Assembly: GCF_010730745.1 (NCBI RefSeq)
Contig: NZ_AP022615.1
Span: 4,588,001-4,652,000, forward strand
DNA from: Mycobacterium heidelbergense
Lineage (GTDB): Bacteria > Actinomycetota > Actinomycetes > Mycobacteriales > Mycobacteriaceae
Reading direction: 5' to 3'
DNA: 64,000 bases
The notes below the pieces were generated by a model, which was not told where the DNA came from, searched no databases, and saw nothing but the letters and a program-made list of their open reading frames with translations. Positions 8,801 to 17,534 of this stretch are shown one piece after another (position 1 is the first letter of the stretch; every line of letters begins with the position of its first letter). A program made the position numbers and the translations under genes.

Positions 8801-10014
8801 TCCGCCTCCGCGATGCTGAGGTGGTCGGTGAGCGCGAAGAACCACGGCTTCTCGTCGATCACCATCCAGGTGTCGCGGTCGCGGGGCAGCGCCTCGATCA
8901 CGCCCCTTTTGTCGAACCGCAACGTCCGCTCCGGAACGGATGACCACATGGACGCGCCGGACAGGTCGAAGAACGTCACGCCGTCAATGCCCTCGGCGCT
9001 GATCACGAACTCCCATTGCGGATCCGTGACGTCGGCGATGATCAGGGTGTGCGGCGTCGGCGTCTGCGCGGACGAGCTGGCGTGACGCGGTGTGAAAGAC
9101 CCACGGCCGGCGAACAATTCGGCCTGCTCGGCGGCGAACTCCCGCACCGAGGCGTAGACCATCCGGGCGTTGCCCGCCGCGTCCTGACGCCGCGGGTCAC
9201 CGAAGTGCGGAAGCCACTTCACCCAATCCCATTGCTCCAACTCCGAACTGACCACGATCATCTGCACGTGGTCGGGCCCGTGCGAGAACGTCAGCTGGCA
9301 GATGATCGCCCGCATCAGCCCCAGCACCTGCTCGCGCTCCCCGATCAGCGAGTACCACGGTTCGACCAGCAGCGAGATCATCTTCGGCAGGTTGTAGACG
9401 ACGCTTTGATAGCGCCCGAACTCCTGAAGGGCCTTGCCGGTAACCGGCTCCAGCTCGATGTCGGTCGGCATGTTCTGCGGCTCACCCCAGGTGACCTCGG
9501 GACGCGTCATGCCCACGCCCACCCGCACGACGCCGAAGTTGAGGTCCTTGCCGTCGGGCTTGCGTTCCCACATCCGCGACGATCCGACGGCGGCCGTCAG
9601 CGTGTCGGGTGCCGGATGGAACCAGCGGTAGTTGGCGTCCATGCTGTCGGCCGACTCGTGGGCCGTCTCGCGCAGCATGTCCAGCATCAACATGAACTGG
9701 GCGCGCATCGCGTCCAGCTTCGGCCGGCTCATCTGCTGCTGGCCGCCGAACCGGCCGCCGAACATCATCATCGCGACGCCGCCGATCATGAAGATCGGGA
9801 AGATCGCGCCGGCGCCCCCGAACACGTGCGAGCCGCTCGCGAAGGTCATGGAGACCATGCCGATCAGCAGGCCGACGACCAGGACGCCGACCACCACCAG
9901 CCACCAGGGCTTGCCCTCCGGCGGCGGGATGCTCAGCGGCGTCGGTAGGACGATGTTCTCCGGCTTGATGACCGGAGGCTTTTCCGGTGTCGGCCGTGCA
10001 AATCCGCGTTTCAC
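5851..10014 (-). CDS. eccC5: ESX-5 secretion ATPase EccC5 (three FtsK/SpoIIIE ATPase domains)
   Basis: A 1387-residue membrane ATPase that powers and selects substrates for the ESX-5 system. Two membrane segments lie at about 37-86, followed by three FtsK-like domains. Walker A motifs are GTTGSGKST at 499-507, GAGGSGKTT at 871-879 and a degenerate GRRECGRTT at 1173-1181. It is a single fused gene, corresponding to Rv1783/Rv1784, and is highly similar to them along its length. The start is GTG at 10014, overlapping the eccB5 stop as GTGA, which implies translational coupling. A longer frame upstream would overlap eccB5 by 200 bases and is rejected. It would work with EccB5, EccD5, EccE5 and MycP5, the last three of which are not in this window. 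Confidence 0.97.
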   Translation of the reverse strand: MKRGFARPTPEKPPVIKPENIVLPTPLSIPPPEGKPWWLVVVGVLVVGLLIGMVSMTFASGSHVFGGAGAIFPIFMIGGVAMMMFGGRFGGQQQMSRPKLDAMRAQFMLMLDMLRETAHESADSMDANYRWFHPAPDTLTAAVGSSRMWERKPDGKDLNFGVVRVGVGMTRPEVTWGEPQNMPTDIELEPVTGKALQEFGRYQSVVYNLPKMISLLVEPWYSLIGEREQVLGLMRAIICQLTFSHGPDHVQMIVVSSELEQWDWVKWLPHFGDPRRQDAAGNARMVYASVREFAAEQAELFAGRGSFTPRHASSSAQTPTPHTLIIADVTDPQWEFVISAEGIDGVTFFDLSGASMWSSVPERTLRFDKRGVIEALPRDRDTWMVIDEKPWFFALTDHLSIAEAEEFSQKLARWRLAEAYEEIGQRVAHIGARDIMAYYGIDDPADIDFNALWDSRTDTMGRSRLRAPFGNRSDNGELLFLDMKSLDEGGDGPHGVMSGTTGSGKSTLVRTVIESLMLGHPPEELQFVLADLKGGSAVKPFAGVPHVSRIITDLEEDQALMERFLDALWGEIARRKAICDNAGVDDAKEYNSVRSRMRARGQDMPPLPMLVVVIDEFYEWFRIMPTAVDVLDSIGRQGRAYWIHLMMASQTIESRAEKLMENMGYRLVLKARTAGAAQAAGVPNAVNLPAQAGLGYFRRSLEDTVRFQAEFLWRDYISRGITIDGEDAPALVHSIDYVRPQLFTNSFTPLEVSVGGPELEPVRSNGEAAGAAETEAEDEEGIRTPKVGTVIIDQLRKIDFEPYRLWQPPLSAPIAIDELVNRFIGRQWQQDYGTEKNLVFPIGIIDRPFKHDQPPWTVDTSGPGANVLILGAGGSGKTTALQTLICSAALTHTPEQVQFYCLAYSGTALTTVGRLPHVGEVAGPTDPYGVRRTVAELLALVRERKRSFLEYGIASMDVFRRRKFGGEAGPVPNDGFGDVYLVIDNYRALAEENEVLIEQVNLIINQGPSFGVHVVVTADRESELRPPVRSGFGSRVELRLAAVEDAKLVRSRFAKEVPVKPGRGMVAVNYVRLDADPQAGLHTLVARPALGSTRDNVFASDSIVEAVSRLASGQAPPIRRLPARFGVEQVRELAARDTRQGVGAGGIAWAISELDLAPVYLNFAENAHLMVTGRRECGRTTTLATIMSEIGRLYAPGASAAPPPPAGQPSAQVWLVDPRRQLLTVLGSDYVENFAYNLDGVQAMMNDMSALLASREPPPGLSAEELLSHSWWSGPEIFLIVDDIQQMPAGFDSPLHKAAAWVTRAADVGLHVIVTRTFGGWSSAGSDPMLRALHQANAPLLVMDADPDEGFIRGKMKGGPLPRGRGLLMAEDTGVFVQVAATEFRKQ

Positions 10015-11528
10015 TTGGGTACCACCAACTCTGCAGGGGACATGTCCATCGGCAACGTGTCGTGCTCCACCAGGGCGTCGGCCCGCGACAGGGTCGGCCC
10101 CTGCGGCAGCAGCCGCAGCGCCACCCAGGGGGCCAGGCTCGGTACGGTCTTCAGGCCCAGCGCCTCGCGGACCTCGCGGGTGTCGTCGACCCCGAACCGG
10201 GCGCCCGCGTCCGTCAGCCACCACAGCGATTCCGCCGTCTTGGCGCCGGCATCGTTGCCGGTGACGGCCACGAAGTTTGCGTAGTCGGGACCGAAGTAGA
10301 CCTGGTCGGCCTCGCGGCCCGTCGTGTCGGCCTTCACCAAGGACACGACCTTGCTCGTGTCCTTGGTCGCGATCGGAATGGTCGACCCGGACACGACCTG
10401 GATGCGGGCCCGGTTCTCACCGGAGGACTTCTCCCACCACCAGCAGGTCGCCGGGTTTTCCCGGATGTCCATCACGTTCAGCGGGTCGTCCGGGTACGAC
10501 GACAGGTCCAGCTTGTTGACCACCGGCATCTTCGCCAGCGCCGACGGTTCGACGGTCACCGGTTTGGTGTTGCCGGGGCCGCCGGCGTTCTGCAGGATCT
10601 GGGCCACCAGCGGGGGCAGCGTTTGCACACCATCGGTCAACACCAGCGAATACTGTTGCGGCCCACTGATTTGCGGTGTGACGATCACCGTCCCCACCGG
10701 TCCGGGCGCCCCCGGGAACGTCGCCGGGGAGCCGGCGTTCGGCACTTCCGGCACCGTCAGTTCGGGCCCGACCGACAGCGCGTCGAACAGGGCGCGGCTC
10801 ATCGGCTTCGCCATGCTGACCTGCTCCGGGGTCAAACCCAGCGGCAACAACACCGATCGGTTGGCGGCGTCGATGCGCGACCGGCGCCCCTGCCGGACCA
10901 CCCACGCGTCCCCGCCATAGGTCAGGACCACGGCATCCGACCCGTTCAGCACGCGTCGGTGGCCGCTGAGATCCGGGGTGCCGTCGATCACCGTCACCGT
11001 CACCCCCGACGGCGCGCCGATCCCGGTGGAACCCACGGTGTCGCACACCAGCCACGAGGACGCGGCCGGAGCGCTGGGCGCGAAGTGTGTCGGCGCGCCC
11101 GGGATGCCCACCAGCGGCCCGCGCGGCAGGCCGGCGATCTGGCTCGACCGGACCAGGTGCGGGTTGTCCGGCCGCCCGGTGATCAGCCGCGCCGACGCCA
11201 AGTTCAGCGCCGGATACAGCTTGTCACCCACCCGCACATACAGCGCGCCGGAGTCGCGGTCGGCGATGATCGGCGACTCGTTGATCTGGCCGGACGGGCT
11301 GAGGAACGACCACAGCAGCGCGCCCAGGCAGATCACCAGCGCCGCCGAGATCGACGCCACCACGGCCAACGTCTGACGCCGGCCCGGCTCGATCTCCATG
11401 CGGACCCGCCACCGGGTCAGCGCCATCGCGGTTCGGCGGGCAAGGAACTGATAACCGGTCACCTGGGTCCGGGTCGATAACCCGAGGCCGTACCCCGATC
11501 CCCGTTGCCCGCGACTCTCTTCGGCCAC
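10011..11528 (-). CDS. eccB5: ESX-5 core membrane component EccB5
   Basis: A 505-residue single-pass protein of the ESX-5 membrane complex, the same length as Rv1782 and strongly similar to it. The N-terminus is cytoplasmic (TGYQFLARRTAMALTRWRVRM), one membrane helix spans about 53-76, and the rest is a large periplasmic domain with the conserved cysteines around SWLVCDTV and TCWWWEK. The start codon is GTG at 11528, giving MAEESRGQRG. It is the first gene of the operon with eccC5 (GTGA overlap) and is divergent from malQ. EccB proteins form the periplasmic crown of the type VII translocon and some have weak ATPase activity. Confidence 0.96.
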   Translation of the reverse strand: MAEESRGQRGSGYGLGLSTRTQVTGYQFLARRTAMALTRWRVRMEIEPGRRQTLAVVASISAALVICLGALLWSFLSPSGQINESPIIADRDSGALYVRVGDKLYPALNLASARLITGRPDNPHLVRSSQIAGLPRGPLVGIPGAPTHFAPSAPAASSWLVCDTVGSTGIGAPSGVTVTVIDGTPDLSGHRRVLNGSDAVVLTYGGDAWVVRQGRRSRIDAANRSVLLPLGLTPEQVSMAKPMSRALFDALSVGPELTVPEVPNAGSPATFPGAPGPVGTVIVTPQISGPQQYSLVLTDGVQTLPPLVAQILQNAGGPGNTKPVTVEPSALAKMPVVNKLDLSSYPDDPLNVMDIRENPATCWWWEKSSGENRARIQVVSGSTIPIATKDTSKVVSLVKADTTGREADQVYFGPDYANFVAVTGNDAGAKTAESLWWLTDAGARFGVDDTREVREALGLKTVPSLAPWVALRLLPQGPTLSRADALVEHDTLPMDMSPAELVVPK

Positions 11529-11882
11529 GTTAATTCACCATCCGGTCTGCTAGAACGCCTGGATATTGTCCCTCAAAACTGATCCAGAGCGAATTGCTTC
11601 GTACAACCGTGACAACCGTAAGGGACCCGCACGGACCTCGCCACGCGTCGCCGTGCGCTTCCTTTTATTTACATTTCGCCATGCGGACGCGTCCGGTCCT
11701 CGGGTCGCCGCCCCGGCGAACGGTGCCAACGCGCCGCTGAGCTGGCAATTCTACTTTTCCCCACTGATCCCCCGCTGGATTTTTCACGCCTTCCCTCGGC
11801 ATGTTAGCCGGGGATGGCCAACTCGTCCTGTTAAACGTTTTGGCGCCTTGGCCCGGCGGGCCGGTCGTGCAAGATGAGCGGC
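11529..11882. promoter_or_regulatory. divergent promoter region between eccB5 and malQ
   Basis: About 350 bases with no convincing gene. It should hold the ESX-5 promoter on one strand and the malQ promoter on the other. Visible features are a tandem octamer ACAACCGT at 11603-11610 and 11612-11619 and an A/T-rich patch at about 11662-11676 (CCTTTTATTTACATT), unusual in this GC-rich background. No exact -10/-35 assignment is possible. Confidence 0.5.
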
Positions 11883-14030
11883 ATGACTGAGCTCGCGCCC
11901 TCGCTGGTCGAACTGGCCCGGCGCTTCGGCATCGCGACCGAGTACCAGGACTGGACCGGCCGGCGGGTGCTCGTGCCGGAGGCCACGCTGGTGGCCGTGC
12001 TCGCCGCGCTCGGCGTCGCGGCCGGCACCGAACGGGAGCGCAACGCCGCCCTGACGGCGCACCGGCGGTCGTATTGGGAGCGCCGCATGCCGGCGACCAT
12101 CGTCGGGCGCACCGGCGAGCAGATCCGGTTCTGGGTGCACGTCACGCACGGAGACCCCGCGCAGGTTTGGCTGCAGCTCGAGGACGGCACCGTGCGCGGC
12201 GAGGTGCAGCAGGTTGACAACTTCACGCCGCCCTTCGACCTGGACGGCCGCTGGGTCGGCGAGGCCAGCTTCGTGTTGCCCGCGGACCTGCCGCTGGGCT
12301 ACCACCGCGTGCACCTGCGATCCGGCGACGCCGAGACGAGCACCGCGCTGATCGTGACGCCGGACTGGCTCGGGCTGCCCGAGCGGCTCGGAGCCCGCCG
12401 CGCCTGGGGCCTGGCCGCCCAGCTGTACAGCGTGCGGTCCCGGCAGTCGTGGGGCATCGGCGACCTCACCGACCTGGCCGACCTGGCGGTATGGTCGGCG
12501 TTCCGGCACGGCGCCGACTACCTGCTGGTCAATCCCCTGCACGCGGCGGCGCCCCCCGGTCCGGCCAGCCCAATGGAGCCGTCGCCGTACCTGCCGACCT
12601 CGCGGCGCTTCGTCAACCCGATCTATCTGCGGGTCGAGGCGATCCCCGAGATCGCCGACCTGACCAAGCGGGGCCGGGTGCGGCGGCTGCGGTCGGAGGT
12701 CCAGCGGCGAGCCGGCAAGCTCGACGCCATCGACCGCGACGGCGCATGGGCGGCCAAGCGCGCGGCGCTCAAGCTGCTGCACGAGGTGCCGCGATCGGCG
12801 GGCCGCGAGCTGGCCTACGCCGCGTTTCGCGACCGTGAGGGAACCCCACTCGACGACTTCGCCACCTGGTGCGCGCTGGCCGAAGAATACGGCGATGACT
12901 GGCATCGCTGGCCGGAGTCGCTGCGGCATCCCGACGCCGCCGGCGTCGCCGGTTTCGCCGAACGGAATCCGGATGCCATCGATTTCCACCGCTGGCTGCA
13001 GTGGCAGCTCGACGACCAACTCGCCGCGGCGCAGTCGCAGGCGACGCGGGCCGGGATGGCGTTGGGCATCATGGCGGACCTGGCCGTCGGCGTGCACCCC
13101 GACGGCGCCGACGCCTGGGCCATGCAGGACGCGATGGCGCCGGGCGTGACCGCGGGGGCGCCGCCGGACGAGTTCAATCAGCTGGGCCAGGACTGGTCGC
13201 AGCCGCCGTGGCGTCCGGACCGGCTGGACGAGCGGGAGTATCGGCCCTTTCGCGCGCTGATCCGGGCCGTGTTGCGGCATGCCGGCGGTGTCCGCATCGA
13301 CCACATCATCGGTCTGTTCCGGCTGTGGTGGATCCCGCGGGGCGCGCCCCCCACCCAGGGCACCTACGTGCGCTACGACCACGAGGCGATGATCGGGATC
13401 GTCGCGCTGGAAGCGCACCGGGCCGGGGCGCTCGTCGTCGGCGAGGATCTCGGCACCGTCGAACCGTGGGTGCGCGACTACCTCTTATTGCGCGGCGTGC
13501 TGGGCACCTCGATCCTCTGGTTCGAGCTGGATCGCGAGGGAAACGGCGGGCCACTGCAAGCCGAGCGCTGGCGGGAGTATTGCCTGTCGTCGGTCACCAC
13601 CCACGACCTGCCGCCGACCGCCGGCTATCTGGCCGGCGACCACGTGCGGCTGCGGGATTCCCTGGGATTGCTGACGCGGCCGGTCGACGACGAGCTGGCG
13701 GCCGACCGGGCCGAGCTCGAGGCCTGGATGGCCGAGCTGCGCAGGGTCGGGTTGCTCGGCGAGGGGGAAGACGACCCGGAACACGTCGTCCTCGCCCTAT
13801 ACCGCTACCTGGCCCGGACGCCGTCGCGACTGTTGGGCGTGGCGCTGCCCGACGCGGTCGGTGACCGCCGGACCCAGAATCAGCCGGGCACCACCGACGA
13901 GTACCCCAACTGGCGGGTTCCGCTGACCGGGCCCGACGGCCGCCCGGTGCTGCTCGAGGACCTGTTCACCGATCGCCGGGCCACCACGCTGGTCGAGGCC
14001 GTGCGCGTGGCGATCGCGCCCCCGGCGTAG
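11883..14030 (+). CDS. malQ: 4-alpha-glucanotransferase (amylomaltase) MalQ
   Basis: A 715-residue GH77 enzyme that moves alpha-1,4-glucan segments between maltodextrins in glycogen and maltose metabolism (cytoplasm). The three catalytic acids are visible: nucleophile D473 in RIDHIIG, acid/base E521 in VVGEDLGT, and D575 in THDLPP. The extra N-terminal region of about 150 residues is normal for actinobacterial members. ATG at 11883 gives the N-terminus MTELAPSLVEL shared with Rv1781c. An ATG three codons earlier at 11874 is possible. It diverges from eccB5, exactly as in H37Rv, but has no functional link to secretion. Confidence 0.95.
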   Translation: MTELAPSLVELARRFGIATEYQDWTGRRVLVPEATLVAVLAALGVAAGTERERNAALTAHRRSYWERRMPATIVGRTGEQIRFWVHVTHGDPAQVWLQLEDGTVRGEVQQVDNFTPPFDLDGRWVGEASFVLPADLPLGYHRVHLRSGDAETSTALIVTPDWLGLPERLGARRAWGLAAQLYSVRSRQSWGIGDLTDLADLAVWSAFRHGADYLLVNPLHAAAPPGPASPMEPSPYLPTSRRFVNPIYLRVEAIPEIADLTKRGRVRRLRSEVQRRAGKLDAIDRDGAWAAKRAALKLLHEVPRSAGRELAYAAFRDREGTPLDDFATWCALAEEYGDDWHRWPESLRHPDAAGVAGFAERNPDAIDFHRWLQWQLDDQLAAAQSQATRAGMALGIMADLAVGVHPDGADAWAMQDAMAPGVTAGAPPDEFNQLGQDWSQPPWRPDRLDEREYRPFRALIRAVLRHAGGVRIDHIIGLFRLWWIPRGAPPTQGTYVRYDHEAMIGIVALEAHRAGALVVGEDLGTVEPWVRDYLLLRGVLGTSILWFELDREGNGGPLQAERWREYCLSSVTTHDLPPTAGYLAGDHVRLRDSLGLLTRPVDDELAADRAELEAWMAELRRVGLLGEGEDDPEHVVLALYRYLARTPSRLLGVALPDAVGDRRTQNQPGTTDEYPNWRVPLTGPDGRPVLLEDLFTDRRATTLVEAVRVAIAPPA

Positions 14031-14062
14031 CCCGATGGCGGTCGCCGCTGAGCGCCACCTGT

Positions 14063-14068
14063 TAGCTT
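14063..14068 (+). promoter_or_regulatory. candidate -10 box, leaderless start of LLM gene
   Basis: TAGCTT fits the mycobacterial -10 pattern TANNNT and ends 7 bases before the ATG at 14076. No Shine-Dalgarno is present, so the mRNA probably begins at or next to the start codon. Confidence 0.45.
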
Positions 14069-14075
14069 CGGTGCG

Positions 14076-14969
14076 ATGAAGGCTTCCCTGAAAATAGGGG
14101 TTCTCGCCCCGGTCGCCGACGGTGTCACCGCGGATCCCGAATGGATGGTGAGCTTCGCGGGCCACCTGGAGCGGTGCGGGTTCGAATCGATCGTCGTCGT
14201 CGAGCACACCGTCCTGGCCACCCGGTACGACAGCGTGTATCCCTACGACAGTTCCGGACGGGTGGGGCTGGCGGCCGACTGCCCGATCCCCGACCCGCTC
14301 GACCTGTTGGCCTTTCTGGCCGGCCACACCAGCCGGCTCGGGCTGGCCACCGGGGTGCTGGTGCTGCCCAACCACCATCCCGTGGTGCTCGCCAAACGGG
14401 CGGCGACCGTCGATGCGCTCTCGGGCGGACGGCTGCGGCTGTGCGTGGGCGTGGGGTGGCTCAAAGAGGAGCTGGAAGCGTGCGGCGCGGAGTTCGACAG
14501 CCGCGGCCGGCGCGCCGACGAGCAGCTGGCCATCCTGCGGGCGCTGTGGGCCGACCGGCCGCAAGGCGCCTCCCATCACGGCGAGTTCTTCGACTTCGAC
14601 GACGTCATGTGTTACCCGAAACCTGTTGCGGGCGAACGACTTCCGATTCACATTGGTGGGCACAGCCGGGCGGCCGCCCGCCGGGCCGGACGCTTCGGGG
14701 ACGGCTTCCAGCCGCTCGGCGTGACCGGTCCGCAACTCGCGTCGCTGATCGCGCTGATGCGCGAGGAGGCGTCGGCGGCGGGCCGCGACCCGGCGGGTCT
14801 GGAAGTGTCGCTGGGCCACATGGTCACCAAGATCGACGCCGACCGCGCGGGCGGCCTCATCGATCAGGGCGCCGACCGCATCGTGCTGTCGATGCCGCCC
14901 ACCGCCGACATCGAGGAGGCCAAAGACGTCTTGTCGGCGTGCGCGCAACGCCTCTCCCTGGCCCCGTGA
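14076..14969 (+). CDS. LLM-class F420-dependent oxidoreductase
   Basis: A 297-residue TIM-barrel protein of the bacterial luciferase-like family. Recognisable pieces are the N-terminal strand IGVLAPVADG, FESIVVVEH, LGLATGVLVLPNHHPV, the glycine-rich GRLRLCVGVGWLKEE and the late LPIHIGGHSRAAARRA. This pattern fits the mycobacterial F420-dependent LLM enzymes, which use reduced F420 to oxidise or reduce diverse small molecules; the substrate is unknown. The next gene overlaps its stop as GTGA, so they form a two-gene unit. I do not recall it at this place in H37Rv, so it may be an insertion relative to that genome. Confidence 0.85.
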   Translation: MKASLKIGVLAPVADGVTADPEWMVSFAGHLERCGFESIVVVEHTVLATRYDSVYPYDSSGRVGLAADCPIPDPLDLLAFLAGHTSRLGLATGVLVLPNHHPVVLAKRAATVDALSGGRLRLCVGVGWLKEELEACGAEFDSRGRRADEQLAILRALWADRPQGASHHGEFFDFDDVMCYPKPVAGERLPIHIGGHSRAAARRAGRFGDGFQPLGVTGPQLASLIALMREEASAAGRDPAGLEVSLGHMVTKIDADRAGGLIDQGADRIVLSMPPTADIEEAKDVLSACAQRLSLAP

Positions 14970-15451
14970 AGCCCGCCGCGATAAATCTGTCGGCCGACGA
15001 CCGGGCGGCCCTCAGCGACCTGGTGCACCGGTACGCGGCGGGCGTGGACGACCGTGAATTCGGCTCCGTCGCGGAGCTTTTCACGGAGTCGGCGGAGCTG
15101 GCGGTGCCGGAACCGCCGGCCGCGCTGGAACCGATCCACACCCACCGCGGCCGGGACGCCATCGCCGTCGCGGTCGCCGCCGTCGCCGCGGTCGCCCGCA
15201 CCGAACACGCGATCATCGGGGAGGTCTATGACGGGGCCACCCGGCCCGGCACCGCCAGCGGGCGCATCGCGTGCGTCGCGCACCACTGGAGCCGGCGCGG
15301 GGACGAGGTGGTCGACGTGGTCTGGCACCTGCGCTACGACGACGAGTACCGCCTGACCGGCGAGGGCTGGCGGATCAGCCGTCGGGCCCTGACGATCAAC
15401 GCCATCGAGACCCGCCCGACGCGCCGATTGCTGCCGCGCGACCCGGCCTAG
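14966..15451 (+). CDS. NTF2/SnoaL-like protein
   Basis: A 161-residue protein with the cone-shaped NTF2-like fold typical of SnoaL-like domains: an N-terminal helical part (LSDLVHRYAAGVDDREFGSVAELF), then beta strands ending in GEGWRISRRALTINAIE. Members are small hydrolases, isomerases, hydroxylating components or ligand-binding proteins. The GTG start at 14966 overlaps the preceding stop (GTGA), indicating translational coupling to the F420-type oxidoreductase, so the two probably act on the same compound. A longer frame from 14141 would overlap that gene almost completely and is a shadow. Confidence 0.8.
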   Translation: MKPAAINLSADDRAALSDLVHRYAAGVDDREFGSVAELFTESAELAVPEPPAALEPIHTHRGRDAIAVAVAAVAAVARTEHAIIGEVYDGATRPGTASGRIACVAHHWSRRGDEVVDVVWHLRYDDEYRLTGEGWRISRRALTINAIETRPTRRLLPRDPA

Positions 15452-15691
15452 GCGTGGCTTGGGCGGCTTCGGCGCGCCCTTTCAGAAGGTTATGCCCAAA
15501 CTCACAGTGACCATTAAGGAACCGAGTTTGCGGCGGGAATTGGTCGTTTGTTAAGCAGGTGCGGCTATCGTCCGCCCGGCCGGGGCGGATTTTGCCCGTC
15601 GGCGGCCATCGCCGCCCCCGGCGGCGTCCGCCGGGGCTCCGAACCGCGCATTTCTTCCCGATCGAGTCCAATTTCTCCAAGCCCGTTCATG

Positions 15692-15697
15692 TATTTT
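15692..15697 (+). promoter_or_regulatory. candidate -10 box, leaderless start
   Basis: TATTTT ends 7 bases before the GTG at 15705. There is no ribosome-binding site in between, so a leaderless transcript is likely. Confidence 0.45.
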
Positions 15698-15704
15698 CGG
15701 GCGC

Positions 15705-17534
15705 GTGACGAACACCGGACGTCCGGACCCGCGCGCCGGTTCCGCCGGAGGGCGGCCAGCACGGGACGGCAACGTATCGACGCTGGCAGTGGGCACGCCG
15801 CTGGAATCCGTCCCGGACTATCGCAACGAGATACACACGGCCGAAGACACCATCGACGTGGAGACCTACGGTGGCGGCTTCGACCTCACCAGGCGGGCGA
15901 CCGCCCCCAAGCTGCGCGTCGGGCGCGACCGGTGGTTCAACCTGCTGTGGCTGATTCCGATCGGTTTTGCCCTGCTGGTCACCGGGGTGGCGATCGGCAA
16001 AGGCTTGCACGGCATGCCGGCGGTGCAGTCATTCATCCACCGCTATCCCGGCACCGACGCCCACGCCGGCGTCACCCCGGGCCTACCCGCATGGATCGGG
16101 TGGACCCACTTCTTCAACCTGTTCATGATGATGTTCATCATCAGGACGGGGATCCAGATCCTCTGTGACCACCCCCGGCTCTACTTCAGCCGCAACGCCA
16201 CGCCCGGCAAGGACGAGTGGCTGCGGGTCGGCCCGCCGGTGCCGGACGACGAGCTGTGGACCGCCAACGCCGACACCGTCGCTCTGCCACCGCAATTCGG
16301 ACTTCCCGGGTTCCGGCACTCGATCGGGCTGGCCCGGTGGTGGCATCTCGGCGTCGACGTGTTGTGGCTCGTCAACGGGGCGGTCTTCTACGTGCTCCTG
16401 TTCGCCACCGGACAGTGGCGTCACATCGTGCCGACCAGCTGGGACGTCTTCCCCAACGCCGCATCGGTGGCGGTTCAATACCTTTCGCTGGACTGGCCGA
16501 CCGACAACGGGTGGGTCGCCTACAACGGCCTGCAGCTGCTGTCGTACTTCACCACCGTCTTCGTCGCCGCCCCGGCCGCGTTGATCACCGGCCTCGGGAT
16601 GTCGCCCGCGTTGTCGCAGCGCGTCCACTGGCTCAGCAAGCGGCTGAGCATCCAGCACGCACGGTCGCTGCATTTCCTGGTGCTGGTGTACTTTTTGTTC
16701 TTCATCCTCGTCCACGTGACGATGGTTCTCACGACCAACGCGCTGCGAAACCTCAACCACATGTTCGCCTCCCGCGATGACAACAGCTGGGTGGGTTTCT
16801 GGATTTTCGCCGCGGCGATGGCGCTGACGGCCGTCGCGTGGGTTTGGGCCACCCCGTTCACCGTTCGCCATCCCCGGGTGGTTCAGCGGGTCGGGTATGC
16901 GCTCGTCGGCCCGTTCCAGCGGATGCTGGAACAGCTGGACCCCAAGCCCGGCGCCTTCACCGAAGAGGACATCTCGCCGCACCACTGGCGCAACGGCCGC
17001 CTGCCGGAGACCGTCGAGTACAAAGAGTTGGAGCGCAACGACTTTCGCGATTGGCGGCTGAAGGTCTACGGCCTCGTCGAGCGCCCGACGGAGTTCTCGC
17101 TCGAGGACTTGCGGGCGCTGCCCTATCACGAGCAGATCAGCCAGCATTTCTGCATCCAAGCGTGGTCCGGCGTGGCCAAGTGGGGCGGCGTGCAGATGAA
17201 CACCATCATGGACATCGTCAAGCCGCTGCCCGAGGCGAAGTGGGTGGTGTTCTATTCGATGGGCCTCGGCGCCACCGGTGGCATCTACTACAACGCCCAC
17301 CACATCGGCCAGATGGACCACCACATGACGATGCTGGCCTACAACATGAACGACCAGCCGCTCCCCTACATGCACGGCAAGCCGCTGCGGCTACGCAACG
17401 AGTTGCAGCATGGGTTCAAACTCGTGAAGTGGATCAAAGGGATCGAGTTCGTCGCCGACTACTCCGACATCGGTAGCGGTTACGGCGGCTACAGCGAAGA
17501 TCACAAGTACTTCGGTCGGCACCAAACGCTCTAG
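15705..17534 (+). CDS. membrane-anchored sulfite oxidase-family molybdenum oxidoreductase with fused cytochrome b-like domain
   Basis: A 609-residue two-part protein. Residues about 75-400 contain several membrane helices with histidines in the helices (WWHLGVDVLW, ARSLHFLVLVYF, ILVHVTM), resembling the cytochrome b561/YedZ type. Residues about 420-609 are an oxidoreductase molybdopterin domain: HFCIQAWSGVAKWGGV carries the likely molybdenum-ligand cysteine C483. In family terms it looks like YedY plus its membrane haem partner in one chain, taking or giving electrons to the quinone pool, but the substrate is unknown. The start GTG at 15705 sits 7 bases after a -10-like TATTTT. It lies between malQ and the Rv1780-like gene, where I do not recall such a gene in H37Rv. 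Confidence 0.8.
   Translation: MTNTGRPDPRAGSAGGRPARDGNVSTLAVGTPLESVPDYRNEIHTAEDTIDVETYGGGFDLTRRATAPKLRVGRDRWFNLLWLIPIGFALLVTGVAIGKGLHGMPAVQSFIHRYPGTDAHAGVTPGLPAWIGWTHFFNLFMMMFIIRTGIQILCDHPRLYFSRNATPGKDEWLRVGPPVPDDELWTANADTVALPPQFGLPGFRHSIGLARWWHLGVDVLWLVNGAVFYVLLFATGQWRHIVPTSWDVFPNAASVAVQYLSLDWPTDNGWVAYNGLQLLSYFTTVFVAAPAALITGLGMSPALSQRVHWLSKRLSIQHARSLHFLVLVYFLFFILVHVTMVLTTNALRNLNHMFASRDDNSWVGFWIFAAAMALTAVAWVWATPFTVRHPRVVQRVGYALVGPFQRMLEQLDPKPGAFTEEDISPHHWRNGRLPETVEYKELERNDFRDWRLKVYGLVERPTEFSLEDLRALPYHEQISQHFCIQAWSGVAKWGGVQMNTIMDIVKPLPEAKWVVFYSMGLGATGGIYYNAHHIGQMDHHMTMLAYNMNDQPLPYMHGKPLRLRNELQHGFKLVKWIKGIEFVADYSDIGSGYGGYSEDHKYFGRHQTL

Noticed and set aside
11784..13418. 544-codon minus-strand frame opposite malQ
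   Set aside because: Mirror of a strongly conserved enzyme gene; amino-acid content (Arg, Gly, His, Gln rich) is typical of antisense shadow in GC-rich DNA.
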